A stretch of 64,000 nucleotides of DNA, taken from the NCBI GenBank assembly GCA_027574665.1, contig CM050651.1:5147501-5211500 (forward strand), in the 5' to 3' direction. Below are positions 1 through 13,000 of this stretch, piece after piece. Below the pieces are notes generated by a model. That model had not been told where the DNA came from. It did not search any database and saw nothing but the letters and a program-made list of their open reading frames with translations. The first letter of the stretch is position 1. Every line of letters begins with the position of its first letter. Origin of the DNA: Rhynochetos jubatus. Its lineage: Eukaryota > Chordata > Aves > Eurypygiformes > Rhynochetidae. The translations under genes were made by a program, and so were the position numbers.

Positions 1-37
1 CGCAAAGCAGTAATAGCAAGGACCAGTGCAGGCCACG

Positions 38-597
38 TGTCCTGGTTTCAGCTGAGATAGACTTAATTTTCTTCTTAGTAGCTGGTATAGTGCTGTGCTC
101 TGGATTTGGGATGAGGATAATGTTGGCAACACACTGATGTTTTAGTTGTTCCTGAGCAGTGCTTACGTTAAGTCAAGGACTTTTCAGCTTCTCATGCTCT
201 GCCGACCGAAAAGACTGAAGAAGCACAAGAAGCAGGAAGGGGACACAGCCAGGGCAGCTGACCCAAACTGGCCAAAGGGAAATTCCATAGCATACAATGT
301 CATGCTCTGCATACAAACTAGGGGAAAGCTGACCACAGGCTGCTGCTTGGGGATAGGCTGGTCATCAGTCAGTAGGTGGTGAGCAACTGCATTTTGCTTC
401 ACTCATTTTGTATATTCTTTTATCATTATTAGTATTATTACTATTTGAAATTATTTCAATTATTAAATTATTCTTATCTCAACCCACAATTTTTTTCACT
501 TTTCTGATTCTCTCCTCCATCCCACCAGGGAGAAGAGAAGGAGAGGGAGCGAGCAGCTGCGTGGTGCCCAGTTGTCAGCTGGGGTTAAACCATGACA
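38..597 (+). mobile_element. Solo LTR of an avian endogenous retrovirus
   Basis: The element begins TGTCCTGGTTTCAGCTG and ends with CAGCTG at 576-581 running to ACCATGACA at 597, so it has the TG...CA ends of an LTR. I recognise the family from other bird genomes: a start reading into a GATAG/TTAATTTTCTTC block, a middle near 240-290 with CCAGGGCAGCTGACCC, then a TTATTA-rich stretch and a CTTATCTCAACCCAC block before the 3' end. An ATTAAA at 462-467 could be the polyadenylation signal, which makes plus the likely sense strand; I am less sure of orientation than of identity. The two ends are unusually alike when inverted (TGTCCTGGTTT versus TGTCATGGTTT). No primer-binding site follows 597 and no polypurine tract precedes 38, so it looks solo. 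No gag, pol or env sequence is visible. I could not find a clean target-site duplication (flanks CCACG and CCATA share only CCA). Small frames inside it, such as 146-382 and 408-743, are not genes. Confidence 0.85.
462..467 (+). promoter_or_regulatory. Putative LTR polyadenylation signal (ATTAAA)
   Basis: ATTAAA lies about 130 bp before the 3' end of the LTR and just before the conserved CTTATCTCAACCCAC block, which is where the R/U5 boundary would be expected if the LTR reads on the plus strand. It is a common variant of the AATAAA signal. There is no transcript evidence here. Confidence 0.35.
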
Positions 598-2615
598 CCA
601 TACTAGGTGCTCATGGTTATCCCTTTGCTGAACATCTCCATTTGTCTTGTCCTCTCCCTTGTGGTGATAATTTCACAACAATAGTCAAAGATAAGTGCTG
701 CAACACCAACATTCCTCTTCCCTCACTTCATGGAGATCTGTGAAAACGCAATATTATGGCACATCCCATCAGTGTGTGGCCAAATGTAACTGATTAATGT
801 TTGAAACACCTTTTCATGTCTTTGGATGGACAATAATTTTAATACCATTCTTTGTGCAAATGGACCTTCCAAAGCAAACAAAGAAACAGCAAAAGGAATG
901 AAACTTGAAGGATATGAAGTTGAAACAAACAGGCCATGTGTCATATCCCAAGGGTTGTTGGCACAGTGCTACAAGCATCCTCCAAGAGGATTAAATGCCA
1001 AGCTTTAAATATGGCCTCCCACTCTATCACCCTCAAATTTGGTATGAATTTTGTTACTGAGTTCTAGAGGTGAGAAATTTACTACCAAACTTTCTGAATC
1101 ACCTTTGTATTTCTTGTATTTTCAGGTTGCCTGGGCACCTGTTGAACTCCTGGCCTCAATTAGAGAAAGTTTAACGCCCCTGTAATTCATATTCCATCTG
1201 TAAGCATCCCTTATAAGCCATCCACCTGTCCAGAAAAGCCAGACAATTTACCATTCTGGGCTGGCCTGTAACCTCAGAATGTCTCCAAAGTGGGGAGTGT
1301 TTCCAAAGGCTGTTTTATGCTTTTATGACTTCTTTGTATTATATTGCCAAAGTGATGTAATTTGGATGAGTCCAGTGGAAAGTTAGCACTTCCATGTGCA
1401 TATTAAACTGCTGAATGCAGAAACGCACCACACCTTGGTCTGTGACAGATTTAACAGTCACTCAGACCCTCATCAAGCAGCCTTACAGCAACATTTTCTA
1501 ACTATGCAACTAAACCCAGACTGTACAATGTATGATGCCTCGTTACAGTAATTTAGTGAACATACCTATGAGAAAGAGGAAAGTTGGGTGATTTGTATAG
1601 AAAGGAGCAACATCTGAGAAATCATTTTAAAAGGATGATTACAGCCATGATATGTGTAGAGGCAGAAAGAGGCATAATCAAAGAAATTGACTTACCTGGC
1701 CAGTTATAATATATTTAATATAATGGAGAAACAGCTGAGTCAATGAACAATTTTGTATCACCCTTATTGTGAAATGATTGCAGTCCCCTTTATCACAGCT
1801 GTACAATATGCTGACCAAAGAGGAAGACATGCAGTACACACACCAGCGATTTCTACCACTGTGTAAGTAAATGTCAGACTTATTCCACATATTCAGTGAT
1901 TTTCTTAATGAAAACGTCAGCATAACACTGGCATTTTCCTCCTTTCATTTAATTCCTGCACTTCCCTTTGATCCACTAGCTGACCTTTGCATGCACTTGG
2001 TAGCTTGCCCAAGGTGCTGTCACACCTTCATGGCTCCTCTCTAATGATGGTCTTTAGCTGCCAGATTCAGACAGGATATTGGGTAAGGAACTGCAGGGGC
2101 CCTGTTCCCAGTGCAGTGATGAAAATCTAAACACCTCACTACTTTATGTGAATTTCACTTTTTCTCTGAAAAGACTAATCAACAATCGTTTACTAGAATT
2201 AACCTACCCAAATGCTATCCTGTTACTATATTCTAGAACTCAAGAGAAGGAGTCACTAAAGGAACAACTATTGCACCAGCAGCAGAGAAACACTGAGAAC
2301 TAGTAACTGTCGGATGAGTCAGTTAGTGGAGTATGTTGGCTCAGTACAAAAGGAAAGGGATGACACGCAATTAGAACAGGGCGAGTTTTACACGAGACAT
2401 GACAAATAGAAGTAACTTGCCTTTCATAAAATAAGAACAATTATATACTATCAGGCCACAATTACGGTACCATGTTGCAGAGAAAAGCCTTAATAATACT
2501 GTTGGCCAAGAAGTTACACTGTAAGATCAACACTTCATCTGGATATATTTCATTTCTAGCATAAATACAAATAAATCATGATCCAAGTTGCTGAAATAGA
2601 AACCAAGCTGAAAAC
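598..2615. other. Unique AT-rich non-coding stretch
   Basis: No gene, repeat family or RNA is recognised. Open frames at 723-944, 826-1008, 1678-1923 and 2079-2303 are short, have no family resemblance and no visible exon structure, and are best taken as chance. The sequence looks like ordinary single-copy bird intergenic or intronic DNA. Confidence 0.6.
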
Positions 2616-2633
2616 TTTTTTTTTTTTTTTTTT
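2616..2633. repeat. Poly-T tract (18 nt)
   Basis: This is an uninterrupted run of 18 T. On the minus strand it is an A tail preceded by GGGAAT, which creates an AATAAA at the junction, and the 2634-3000 sequence beyond it is GC-richer than its surroundings. A minus-strand retrocopy is therefore possible, but no parent gene is recognised and no flanking duplication was seen. Confidence 0.9.
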
Positions 2634-5600
2634 ATTCCCAATACAAATCCTGATTGTGCCCCATTTTTACTGCTGGTCTGGGGAGCTCTGTCTCCACCGG
2701 AGGGCGTTTAACATCCCCTTGCATATGTTAGCCAAGCGCTGACCCCACAGCAGAGTCGGCAGGCAAGGGCAAGGTGTACATTAAATTGTGGAGTGACTTG
2801 AAGAGGGAAGTAGCAAAGGCTGAGAGAATACCCAGTAGCAGGTGGTTCAAAAGGAGAACAAGTCCAAAGCTTCTTTCCTAAGCAATGCCATTTTGAGGTT
2901 TTGCTCTCTCTTTCCAGGGTCTCTATACCCTCAAAGACTAACTGCCTGCCACAGAAGCTCCTGTTCCTGCCTTCTGAGCCTCTGGGAATGAACAGAATAG
3001 ACACAATTACCCTTTCTACATCATCCTCTTCTTGCTTTATGAAATTCTTTTACTTTTGCTGTGAGTTAAGAAAGGAAGGGGCTCACGGCACGAACAAATA
3101 GTTCCTGGCTAGTGGATTTCGCAAGGTTCCACAAGAGCCAGACCCATCTGGCCTACACAAGCGCAGTTAGCTTTGCTGCTAGCATGCTATGTCAATACGT
3201 TGATTTATCCCTGAGAAACACTGCTTACTGCATACAGAAACATAAAGAATTCCTGTCTCAGGCATAAAGCAGTTAAAATACAACTGCTAGCAACAGTCAA
3301 CTCTAAAAGAAAGGTGACCTATTTGGGGAAAGGAACGATCAGTTATCTAAATCCTTTTGTACGTAGCATAACAAAACATTTCTCGTGAAAACAACTAGGT
3401 TACAAAGTTGACAGGTTCTCTGCTACGCCACAAGTCTCTTACTGTCAGTCAGGTCTCTACCTGTAATACCTATAATCAGTTTTTCTCATGAAAACGTGGA
3501 TCAAAAGAAGTTGAAGTGAGGCATACAGCAAGGTGTTGAACGTAATAAGTAGGCTAAAGTAATTAAAGCTTTAGCTAAATATTTTCCACTTTTATCAGTT
3601 CCCTGCATGCTGAGAAAAATAACTTACAAAAGAAGGAGAAGTATTTCACATGCCATAGGAGAATGCTCATAGCCTGAAAAAGGAGAAAGCAAAAGGAACT
3701 TTGCTAATGACAGCGGTGGGCTCCTCTCTGCCGTGAGCATGGGCACCTCAGCACCTCTGAAGTTTGGAAGACCAACACCTCCTTTAACCAAGTTTAGACA
3801 CTTATGATTGAGATTTTTGGCCATGCGCTATATACAAAACCATAATTGAATGACAAAGTTCTGCTGTAATAAATGACTCCTGGTAATGGTGAGTGCTAGA
3901 GAGCAGATTGCTTGTTTCTAGGAGTGAAACATACAGTACTCTTTCAAGGATAATCTGATAATAGATCACAAAGATTTTCAATGCCACAAAAGACTAAGCT
4001 GAGCCTTGGGATTTCACTGACAAGAGAGACGTAACTAACCTAACATAATCTACTGATGAAGAATTACAGATTCACTGCAAACTGATATACTTCGTTATAC
4101 AACCTTCTCTTGTCTCACACATTTTAACGAACTGCAACATTTTCCATAATGGGCCACAAAGCCTGTGTTTTGCGCTCCAGCAAAAGCCAGCAGGTTTTAC
4201 TTTGTAAGAAAGAAATCTGCACAGGCTCGCTCAGACTACAAAACCAAACCACTTCTTTCAACTAAACAAAATCAGTGCACTAATACAAGTTTCCTATGTT
4301 CTACACAAGAAAACATTCCCTATCAAACATTCTCCTATCAAACACACACTTTTTTTTCCTCCTCTTTCCACAGAGCCTGGGAACATCATTCTGTAATGAG
4401 CAATGTAAAAGCAGAAAGCTCAAATTATTATGAAACAATTAATAAAACCGTACAGGTCTGGATGGCCTTTTTTTGTTTGCCAGAAGATGTGTTGTCATTA
4501 GATAAAATCTACAGCTTATTTTATTCAAGACAAGCAACTTTGCTTCATACTTTCATGGTTGTTTTTTATTTTATTTGCACATTTACCAGAAAGAGTCTAT
4601 AACCTTAGACTGATGGATGAGCTTTTTAAGACTACCTACTTGGCATTGTCACCCATGTGAAGCCTAACTGACAGTGTTTTTCAAGATCTAGCTGGGTATT
4701 AACAAACCTTTGTAAAGGCAGACAGAAAGTTTTTAGTGGGATGTTTACACAGGAGGCTTCTGTAATAGAAACTCCCTCCTCTCTCCTGAAAAGTAGGTAA
4801 CTACTGGGATTATATTTTTAATTTAAACTTGCTGCTTCTCATTTGTTCGTTATCCTGTGACACAGTTAATCAAGACTACCCATATGTGCTTTGCTATGGG
4901 AAAATGCAAAAATAATTTTATCTACTTCTTTTTCTTTGTCATGCAGTCAAACTACAAATATTTCAGTTTTACATTTTTCCCCTCTTTTTCTCTTCTTCCC
5001 TGATCCTGTAAAACTGTACGTGATTTTATAGACAAAGAGACAGGGTAGAATTCAAAGAGTTTTAATGACTGAGAAATTGTTGAAATAGCTGTTTCTACTG
5101 CAACACATTAATGAATTTTGCCTAACTATGATACTTTTTTCACTACACTAATTGTTAATCTGACTAACAGCTTGCTTGTTAATTTAAATTGCTCATTCTG
5201 TTTTGTCTTAAAGACCCAAACTCTCTTTTAAGTTGTTCTTCTAGAATTACCTACTAGCAGTCCTGTAAAGTTTCAAACATAAAGCTCATTACCATCTAAA
5301 GTAGATAACCTCAGGTAGATAGAAGAAATGATTTGTGACATAAGTCAAATAATTTTAGCAAAGATTAAGGAAAGAATTTTTGAAGTACCATAATTTTCAT
5401 GAAAATTCACCGTGTTTGAAGGAGATATTCTACATGACTGAGGTCTACTCCTCATACAATCTTCTCCATTTGCTTAAGAGGTTGTGCTTCATTCATTTAT
5501 GATAATAGGCCACTTTATATAAAGAGTCTTATTATCCTGAGCGAGTAATTTTGAAGGAGAGCATTTCCAATGACCTAGCAAAACATGAGTTCAGAATGTG

Positions 5601-6971
5601 AGAATTAGAGAGGAAAATTTATTTGAAAATATTTCTTAACCAAAAGAAAAGTCCTAAATACTACTTTTAGAACTTTCTTGATTACTATGTTCTCAGCTTC
5701 ATTGCTAACTCCAAGCCCAAACAGTCTGACTGACAACTCATGTGCTTAATGTTAAAATAGCACTGAAGTGTTTTAAACCAGGGTCTAAATATTTCATCCA
5801 GATATGATCAGAAGCACGTATTCATCTTGGACAGGGAATCACATTACACTTACATACCTCCTTGTCTTTGAGTATGTGGTCTGAAGTTCAGTCTTAAAAA
5901 TACCACATTGATTTCAAAAGGCACTGGATCTGGCATTAATTAATAACTCTAGCTGCAATAATATGCTTTTTGAAAATATTTAATTGAGCTCTGAAAACTC
6001 CATGGATACCAAAACAAATTTCAGCCCAGTTTGACTAAACTGAATGGCAAAACTTGTAAGAGTGATGGAACAAACCCTAAAAGAGCTGAAATCAGAAGAC
6101 TCAATGGCACAACCCTTGCTGAAGAAAACTAAGCATCAGGGTGTACCCACATTGCCTGTGCAGAGACAATGCTTTCATTCCAGTTCTATGGCTTATCCCA
6201 AACGCAGTCAATGAATTTTGTATCTTGGATGCAAATAATGGCAATAAGCAACACTGGCACACTACTGCAAGTTTTCAAAGCTAATTGAATCGGCATATAA
6301 AAATATTTTCCCCATATCATAAATCTCATTATAATCAACCTCTCTAAGGCAGACACTTCTCTATGATATGCAAATTTCAATTATTTATTTAGGATATATT
6401 TAGCATTTCCACGTGACTCCGTTTTCTATTTAAAATATTTGAGTGTTGCATTAAACACCCAGTTCTCCTTTGGAAGCTGTTATTAGCAACAATGTATGCC
6501 AACAGAATAATGGAGCTTTTCAAATATTTGGACTACAAATACAATTTAGAAGAGGTGAAGAAAGAGTTTCACTCAAGCTTCATTTTAGGAGCATCTTGGT
6601 CCAACTTATTGTGCTGACATATGTATTAGAATATGGAACATTGAAAGAGATCAAGGTTTTTACATATCCTTTACCTAATTTTCCCCAACATGAGAAAATA
6701 AAATTCATGACATAACCATTATATATTTCCATATTAAAGTGCAGTTCAGTCTCAATAAACTCATGCTGGATTTTCCGAGCGTTAGAAAAAAAAAAAAACC
6801 ACAACTTACAGCAACATCTACTGAGACAGAAATACAGACCACTGACAAAAATGGGCTAGTGATCCACTGATGTTATGAACCTCTGTCTCAACCAGTGTTG
6901 TTAACATTCTGGAGAAGTGCTAGATGTTTGGGCATTTTTGAAATCCCAGCACACCGAAAATTACCTTAGTC
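2634..6971. other. Unique non-coding stretch, 2.6-7.0 kb
   Basis: The first 400 bases are moderately GC-rich; the rest becomes strongly AT-rich from about 4.7 kb. Frames at 2708-3004 (minus, 98 codons) and 4165-4602 (plus, 145 codons) are the longest. Neither shows a recognisable domain, signal peptide or repeated architecture, and both are compatible with chance. A perfect 16-bp palindrome lies at 5392-5407. No repeat family is recognised. Confidence 0.55.
5392..5407. repeat. Perfect 16-bp palindrome
   Basis: AATTTTCATGAAAATT equals its own reverse complement over all 16 positions. It sits in AT-rich non-coding DNA, so some palindromes of this kind are expected by composition. It could be a dimeric factor site or nothing. 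Confidence 0.85.
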
Positions 6972-7004
6972 GGGGGGGGGGGGGGAGGAAGGAAAAAAAA
7001 AGGG
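6972..7004 (+). repeat. Homopurine tract starting with a 14-nt poly-G run
   Basis: Fourteen consecutive G (6972-6985) are followed by a pure A/G stretch to 7004, giving 33 purines in a row on the plus strand. Such tracts can form G-quadruplex or triplex structures and are prone to length error in sequencing, so the exact G count may not be reliable. Confidence 0.9.
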
Positions 7005-10000
7005 TGCTTGAGAAAGAACTAAAATAATGACCCAAGTAGGGAAAATCCAAGCTGGCAGTGTCTCTTGAAATTTGAAAGTCTCCTAAACTAAATATATCCC
7101 CATCATTCTGCTCTGCTCTGCCAGGGCCAAGGAGAAGGGGAAGCATCAGAAAACAGATACTGTCTAGTGGAACCCTTTCAGAGTGTTCTGAGATTCTCAT
7201 TGTTCCTTGTAAGACATGAAGAACACAGCAAAAAAAGTCATATATAAACCACACGCTGAGATTAAAAGTTAAAGAGATGTGGAGTTGGTTTTATCCCCTG
7301 AGTAGCAAATGCTTCCCCTACATCATAGCTACCGTGAACACAACAATAAGATGAGACCAGAACTTGTCCCACAGATAATTACTATTTGAATTTGCATTTA
7401 GCATCTTCTCTGTTGTGATTCTAGTCATGTAATCTGCCATAAGCGCTAGGATCTAAAGCGCTTTCATGATGGCCATCTCTCAGGATGGCAAACCCCAAAC
7501 CGTGAATTTCTGTTCTTCTTCCTTTTTATTTTTGGTTGGTTTTTCAGAAAATTCTATAGAATAATATATTACTTCAACACAGACCAGATTGTCACTAACA
7601 ATGATTTCTAAAGAAACATTAACATTTAATAAATACCTCAAGCTTGCTTGGTTTTGGGGATTCACATGGAAAAGTTAAATTCCTATGAAAGCAATAACTG
7701 AAATATGTTTACCACAGGGTCAAAGAACTCATTAGTAAAACATATGATATTGTCAGCAAGAAAACAAGGATTCATAGTTCAAGTATATTAAATCGTATGT
7801 CTTATCAAAATTAGGCAGTTATCAGAGGGGTCAGGAATAATAAACTTATAAAGAGAGCTTCTATATATATATAATCTGCTGGATAAAGCATCTCTAGGTA
7901 TCAGAGGAAGCTTTGATCACAGACAGTTAAATGAAGAATCCTGAACTGGGATAGAAGGATACATGATAAAACGATACTTGAAGGTCCCTAAATAAACCCT
8001 GGCTGAGAACTGTTTGATGCTCGATGCAAGTATCAACGTGTGAACGAGCCAAGGTTGCACCCATCTCAGGTACACTGCCATACCAGATATTTCTCCTCTT
8101 TCTTCTTGCTGTCCCCCTGAATATTTAATTACTCTGGCAAAAACTGAACAAACCAAAAGGAGGGACAGAGGCAATGTAATTGTAAAAAACCCATAGGCCA
8201 AATATAACAGCTACACAGATTTAAATCTCTCCTGATCTCACTTCTCTGGCTATGCTTCATGTGACAAGCCTTGGCTAAATAGGTAATAGCAGAAAAGGAA
8301 AGAGCCTGGTGAGAATATAAAACAGCTTCTGAAGTTGCTTATGTATAGTCTTATCTTCAGCATTTCCTATTACCTGGGTGCAATTGTTCTGTGTTCTCTG
8401 GACCACAATCAGATGCACCTTGTATAAGAGACCAAAGAAGAGCTGTAGATTTTTGCATAATGCTTGGCTTTGAGCATAGTTAATACCATGTTTAATGTCA
8501 CACTGTTTAAATGCCTTTTGGATGTGGGTTTGTGTTCCCCCCTTGGCACTCCACGTGCTATCAAACAGGGGCTGCATTTCAGCAGTAATCATTAGGATGC
8601 TGAAACTCTCCTCTGAATCTAGCTCTAGCCAACTATTTCCAGGAAAACAAAAACGTTCAAATCTAATTGCTGTGTTCTATGAGTGTGGTAATTGGTACGT
8701 AGTGTTAGCAGGTATGTCTTTCTTAATGGACAGAAGCTAAAAAGAAATTCTGATCATTACTAAAAACAAATTCCAGCAGCACTGGCTGGGCTCTTAGCTC
8801 CTGTGAAAAGTCTCCTAAACTATTTCTGAATACAATCCCTATAGTCAATTTGGCAAAGACAGCAATGCACTTAGGATTCTAGTTTAGGCTTGTAATATCT
8901 CTTCCCCAGGAGATTAAAGTGTTATCTGTGATTTTTGCCTTTGTAGAACAGGAAAGTGACAGGTTACACCTTCCTGCACATCTCGGAGGTCTGCCCCCTC
9001 CCTTTCCAAACTAATAAAATGAAAGTACTATGGAAAGCATGACTCCTGAGAGAGAGAGACATACTCTGACTTTAAGAGAGAAAAAATGTCTCCATTAGGA
9101 TGATAAATGACTGACTATAATTAATTAATCAATTAATTGTTTTTACAATAAAATCCAGTATTAGAAGCAGAAGCCTTAAATGCATCATGACCCATAGTTC
9201 TATCTGATAAATTACGCTCCATCAAAACCCACAGTCAGCAGTTATTCATTGCACAAAGTTCCAATTGGATCTTCTACTTCTGAATTAATTTGGATCCTAA
9301 GTATTTTGCATTGGTATTGCCACCCAAAAGGGTTCTTATAAAAATCATGTTTAAAAAAGGGATATACAGTATTTACAGTAGGAACATGCTTGACTTTCTA
9401 TGATATTAAAAAAGCTTAGCGAAAGGGAACAATGCTCATCATCTAAATGTCTGATCTCGAAAATTTACTCCTGGGGTAATTTTAGGATGCTGCTCTCCCT
9501 GGATTCAATTTATGTTCTGCATCTACAATAAAGGGCAAATGTCTCTGCAGTTCCCTGCTGAAATCAGTGTTGGGCTCGTACTGACTTCTCAGTCTCACAG
9601 CTTGGAAGACGGCCATTACAAAGAAGCACGGAAAAGGGAAATGAGCCACCGCAGAGAAAGTCAAGAGTGGAGATATACTTCAGATCAATTTTTGCATGAA
9701 GCTCAGCTCTTGTTGTGTCTGGTAGGAATGGATTTTCACAGATAGGAGAGAATAACCTTAGGGCTACTATTCTCCTAATCACACAATTTTTTTTTTACTT
9801 TAATGAAAAGACTAAACTGTTACAGATTTTTTTAAAAAATATTTATTTTAAAGGTGTTAAGTGTCTGATAAAATCTCAGAAAAGTGTTTCTGTCTTGGAA
9901 AAAGACCTTATTTTCCCCTATGAAACATGGTAAAAACATTTTTTAAATGGGACTTTGTTATTCTGTTATGTTGTCATGTTCTTATGTAAGCACTGTTCTA

Positions 10001-13000
10001 AACATAACAGAGAAAGAGACAAAAGAAGTGTCAGTCTGATAAAGTATTAGAAAAAACTTTGAAATGGTATTTGACAACATATCAAATAAAGAGCACAACT
10101 CAATAAGGGGTCACATTTCAAACATTAAGTAGTATTTAAAAGACTACCCCATTTTAAACCCCACTAAAACATGTATTTAAGCGTGATAACCTAATGCACA
10201 GAACACAAATTGAGGAATATGATTTCAGAACAGCTGAAAAATCACGAGGATGGCTCATAACCACCCCAAGGCTTTTCCACAACTAAGTGAAATATAGGTC
10301 ACAAGTCTCACAAAAATCCAGTTTCAAATGCCTACCATAAACCCATCACTACAGTTACACACATCAGCAGCTTCCAGCTCAGCTTGCAGCAGCAAACAGA
10401 GTTAGGTATAGTTGGGAACAAGTGAAAGCGATGATTGCTGCTACAAATCCTTGGATTATCACTCAAGTAGCCTAGTCTATAGTGCGGTTAGAGCACCTCC
10501 ACGGTCAGTTATGTATTTGGGGTCTGTTATCATTTGGGTAAGGATGATCACCTCAGATCTTAAGTACAATATTCCAAAGATTCACAAGTTCATTTACCCT
10601 GAGTACGGTGGTGTCGATCCTATCTCTTTTCTGGATTATTCCACTAACAAAGCGATCACAACAAATGTCCACAAAGCCTGTAAGTCTACAGACATTCACA
10701 CATTATCCCTCCCCCCCTACCCAAAAAAAAATCTTTAAATAATAGAACATTGTGTGTGGTTGGTTATGACCAAGGTACATTGCCAAGAGTTTTCGTCCAA
10801 TTGCCACTTACTCACATTGCAACATTCTCAAATTCACTTAATCTATTTTTAGAGAGAGATACTAAACATTTATGTCATCTAAATAAATAATATAGAGCCA
10901 CTGAAACATCTTAAAGGCTTTGTTGTTCAGAGTGACATCACCTCCTGCCAAGGAACCGCATGCAGCACCAGCCACACTTCAGCTTTCAGCCATTTGTTTT
11001 TGACATAATGAAAATGCCTTCGCTCTGAGTACACGGCCTCCCTTCCTCTCTTACGTCAGAGTCTACAAGCCATAGCGGGTAAAAGACGTACGAGCTTTTC
11101 ACACTGAGAGAGCCAGCAACTTAGTCAGTATATTTCCTTTTAGAGTACTTAATCTCTTCCCTGACTGTGGTGAACTTGGGGCTCTTGAAGGTTAACACCG
11201 GAATACTTGAACTACCACTGTGTGAGGGACGGTGACTGCTGAGACAGGACAGAGAGTCAGAATTTTTGCTTGTCCTACTTTTAAACGCACTGTTAAAGAG
11301 ACAGGGTAAATATTTTTTCAAAGAACTCCACACATCAGACTGTGCTACTGTGAATCACACGTTGCTGCTTGCTAGACATGTCTCTGTAACTGCAGCTGCT
11401 CACGTTCTTTTGTGTATGCTTACAGCTTGCAGACTGGAAGTCCTGAAGTGAAAAGGAAAAAAATGGATTACAGATGATCTGACTGGATTCAGCCTGAAGA
11501 ATCTGAGGTGGCAGCTGTTTACAGCTTCCGTAGGGGTTATCTAACTAATCCTGAGGGATTAATACATGACCCTATTCCTAGATAACCTATCACCAAAGGC
11601 ATTAACTAGGAGTTTGTAACACAAATAAAAGCATTCCCCACTTCAGCAGCCTGTAAAACAGCAGCCAGGCACCATTAGAGTGCATACCGCCATCAGATCA
11701 GGCCTTTCTAAAGATGTATACAGAACTGCATTGTTTCCTGCAAATCAGCAAGTTTAGGCCAAATTCTATGAATCCCAGTGACCTTGTCTTTCATCAAATA
11801 AAACGTGTAGCACTGGTGAATTGAATGGAGACTTTAACCAAGCTGAATAATAGTTTCAGCATTCCATGCTGGGATATGCAAAAGAACAGACTATTCTGTA
11901 CAAGTAAAAGCAGCCATGTAGTAGATTAGATTGTCTGTACCAGCATCTCTGAAATTCAATCCTTTCTTATATCATTTCAAAGGCAGGTGGACAATGTTTT
12001 GCCAAGTCTGCAATTTGGTGGTGATGGAATTGCCTCATGAATGTGATGGAAGTTAGATGACTACTTAGAATTTCATATATTTGTGAGAGAAGAGAGGAAG
12101 AATTATCTGAGGTCTTCTAAACTGCAAGAAAAGAGAGGAAATTGGCTACATGCTGAAGCATCGGCAAAAGGACAAGCTGAATCTGTTTATAAGAATGCTG
12201 GCAAAAGATTAAGTGCCTTACAATTTCAAATCAAAGGCCTGCCGGTGGAGAAAAAGGTGGAGAGAAAAAAGAGAAACCTGCAAATACAGTTATACTTTGC
12301 TTCTGATATGAGATAGGAAATAGGAGCACAGAAATTAAGAGGAGAGGAATCTCAGGAATTTTTATACATGTATTTCTGAGCTCAAGCTTGAGAAAAGGTA
12401 GGAGATACTGGGAAAAAAATTAATAAATATGGTAAAGACTCACATCTGAAAGAATCACCTCACTTACAGAGAAATTGTACTGACTATTTAGTTTTGCGTG
12501 GTAGCAAGCATATTTAAATACTTAGTGGTTATATTCTGTTTTGATGTGTTTGTTAGAATACAGGCAGCAAAAGCTGTGCAAACTGCTTGTAGTTCACTTT
12601 GCCATAGCACACTTCAGTTAATTTCTGTATTACATTTACAAGGAAGGTTTTAAAACTCATTTCCCTACACTTGTTTTTCCTTTGTGTAGAGCATATCTAT
12701 GCAAAACATGGCAATAGTGGTAGATAGTAACATCTAGCTAAAATGTACTCCCAGATATAACAGTAACTCCTAGATAACAATACGAAAGTATTCTTACTCA
12801 TGATATGCCACACCAGGTACTTTTTGGCACACCATCATCCCTACAGTTATTAAACATTAATAAGAGAACACAATAATGCAGATTTACTCTGAAGTAAGGG
12901 AGGAAGAGAAAAGCCTAAATATCATCCATAACAGGTCTCCAACTTCTAAAATAGGCATGACTTTGGCTATCTGACTTCAACTGCATGACCCAAATAGCTT

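Noticed and set aside
408-743. 111-codon frame with a hydrophobic start resembling a signal peptide
   Set aside because: Its first part lies in the LTR's TTATTA-rich stretch and it continues out of the element. It is a by-product of repeat sequence.
4165-4602. 145-codon plus-strand open frame
   Set aside because: No domain, signal or repeat pattern is visible, composition follows the surrounding DNA, and no flanking exon structure is seen. Frames of this length occur by chance in 64 kb.
10470-10510. tRNA-like words (GTGCGGTTAGAGCACC)
   Set aside because: The surrounding bases do not form acceptor, anticodon and T arms, and no GTTCGA-type box is in place.
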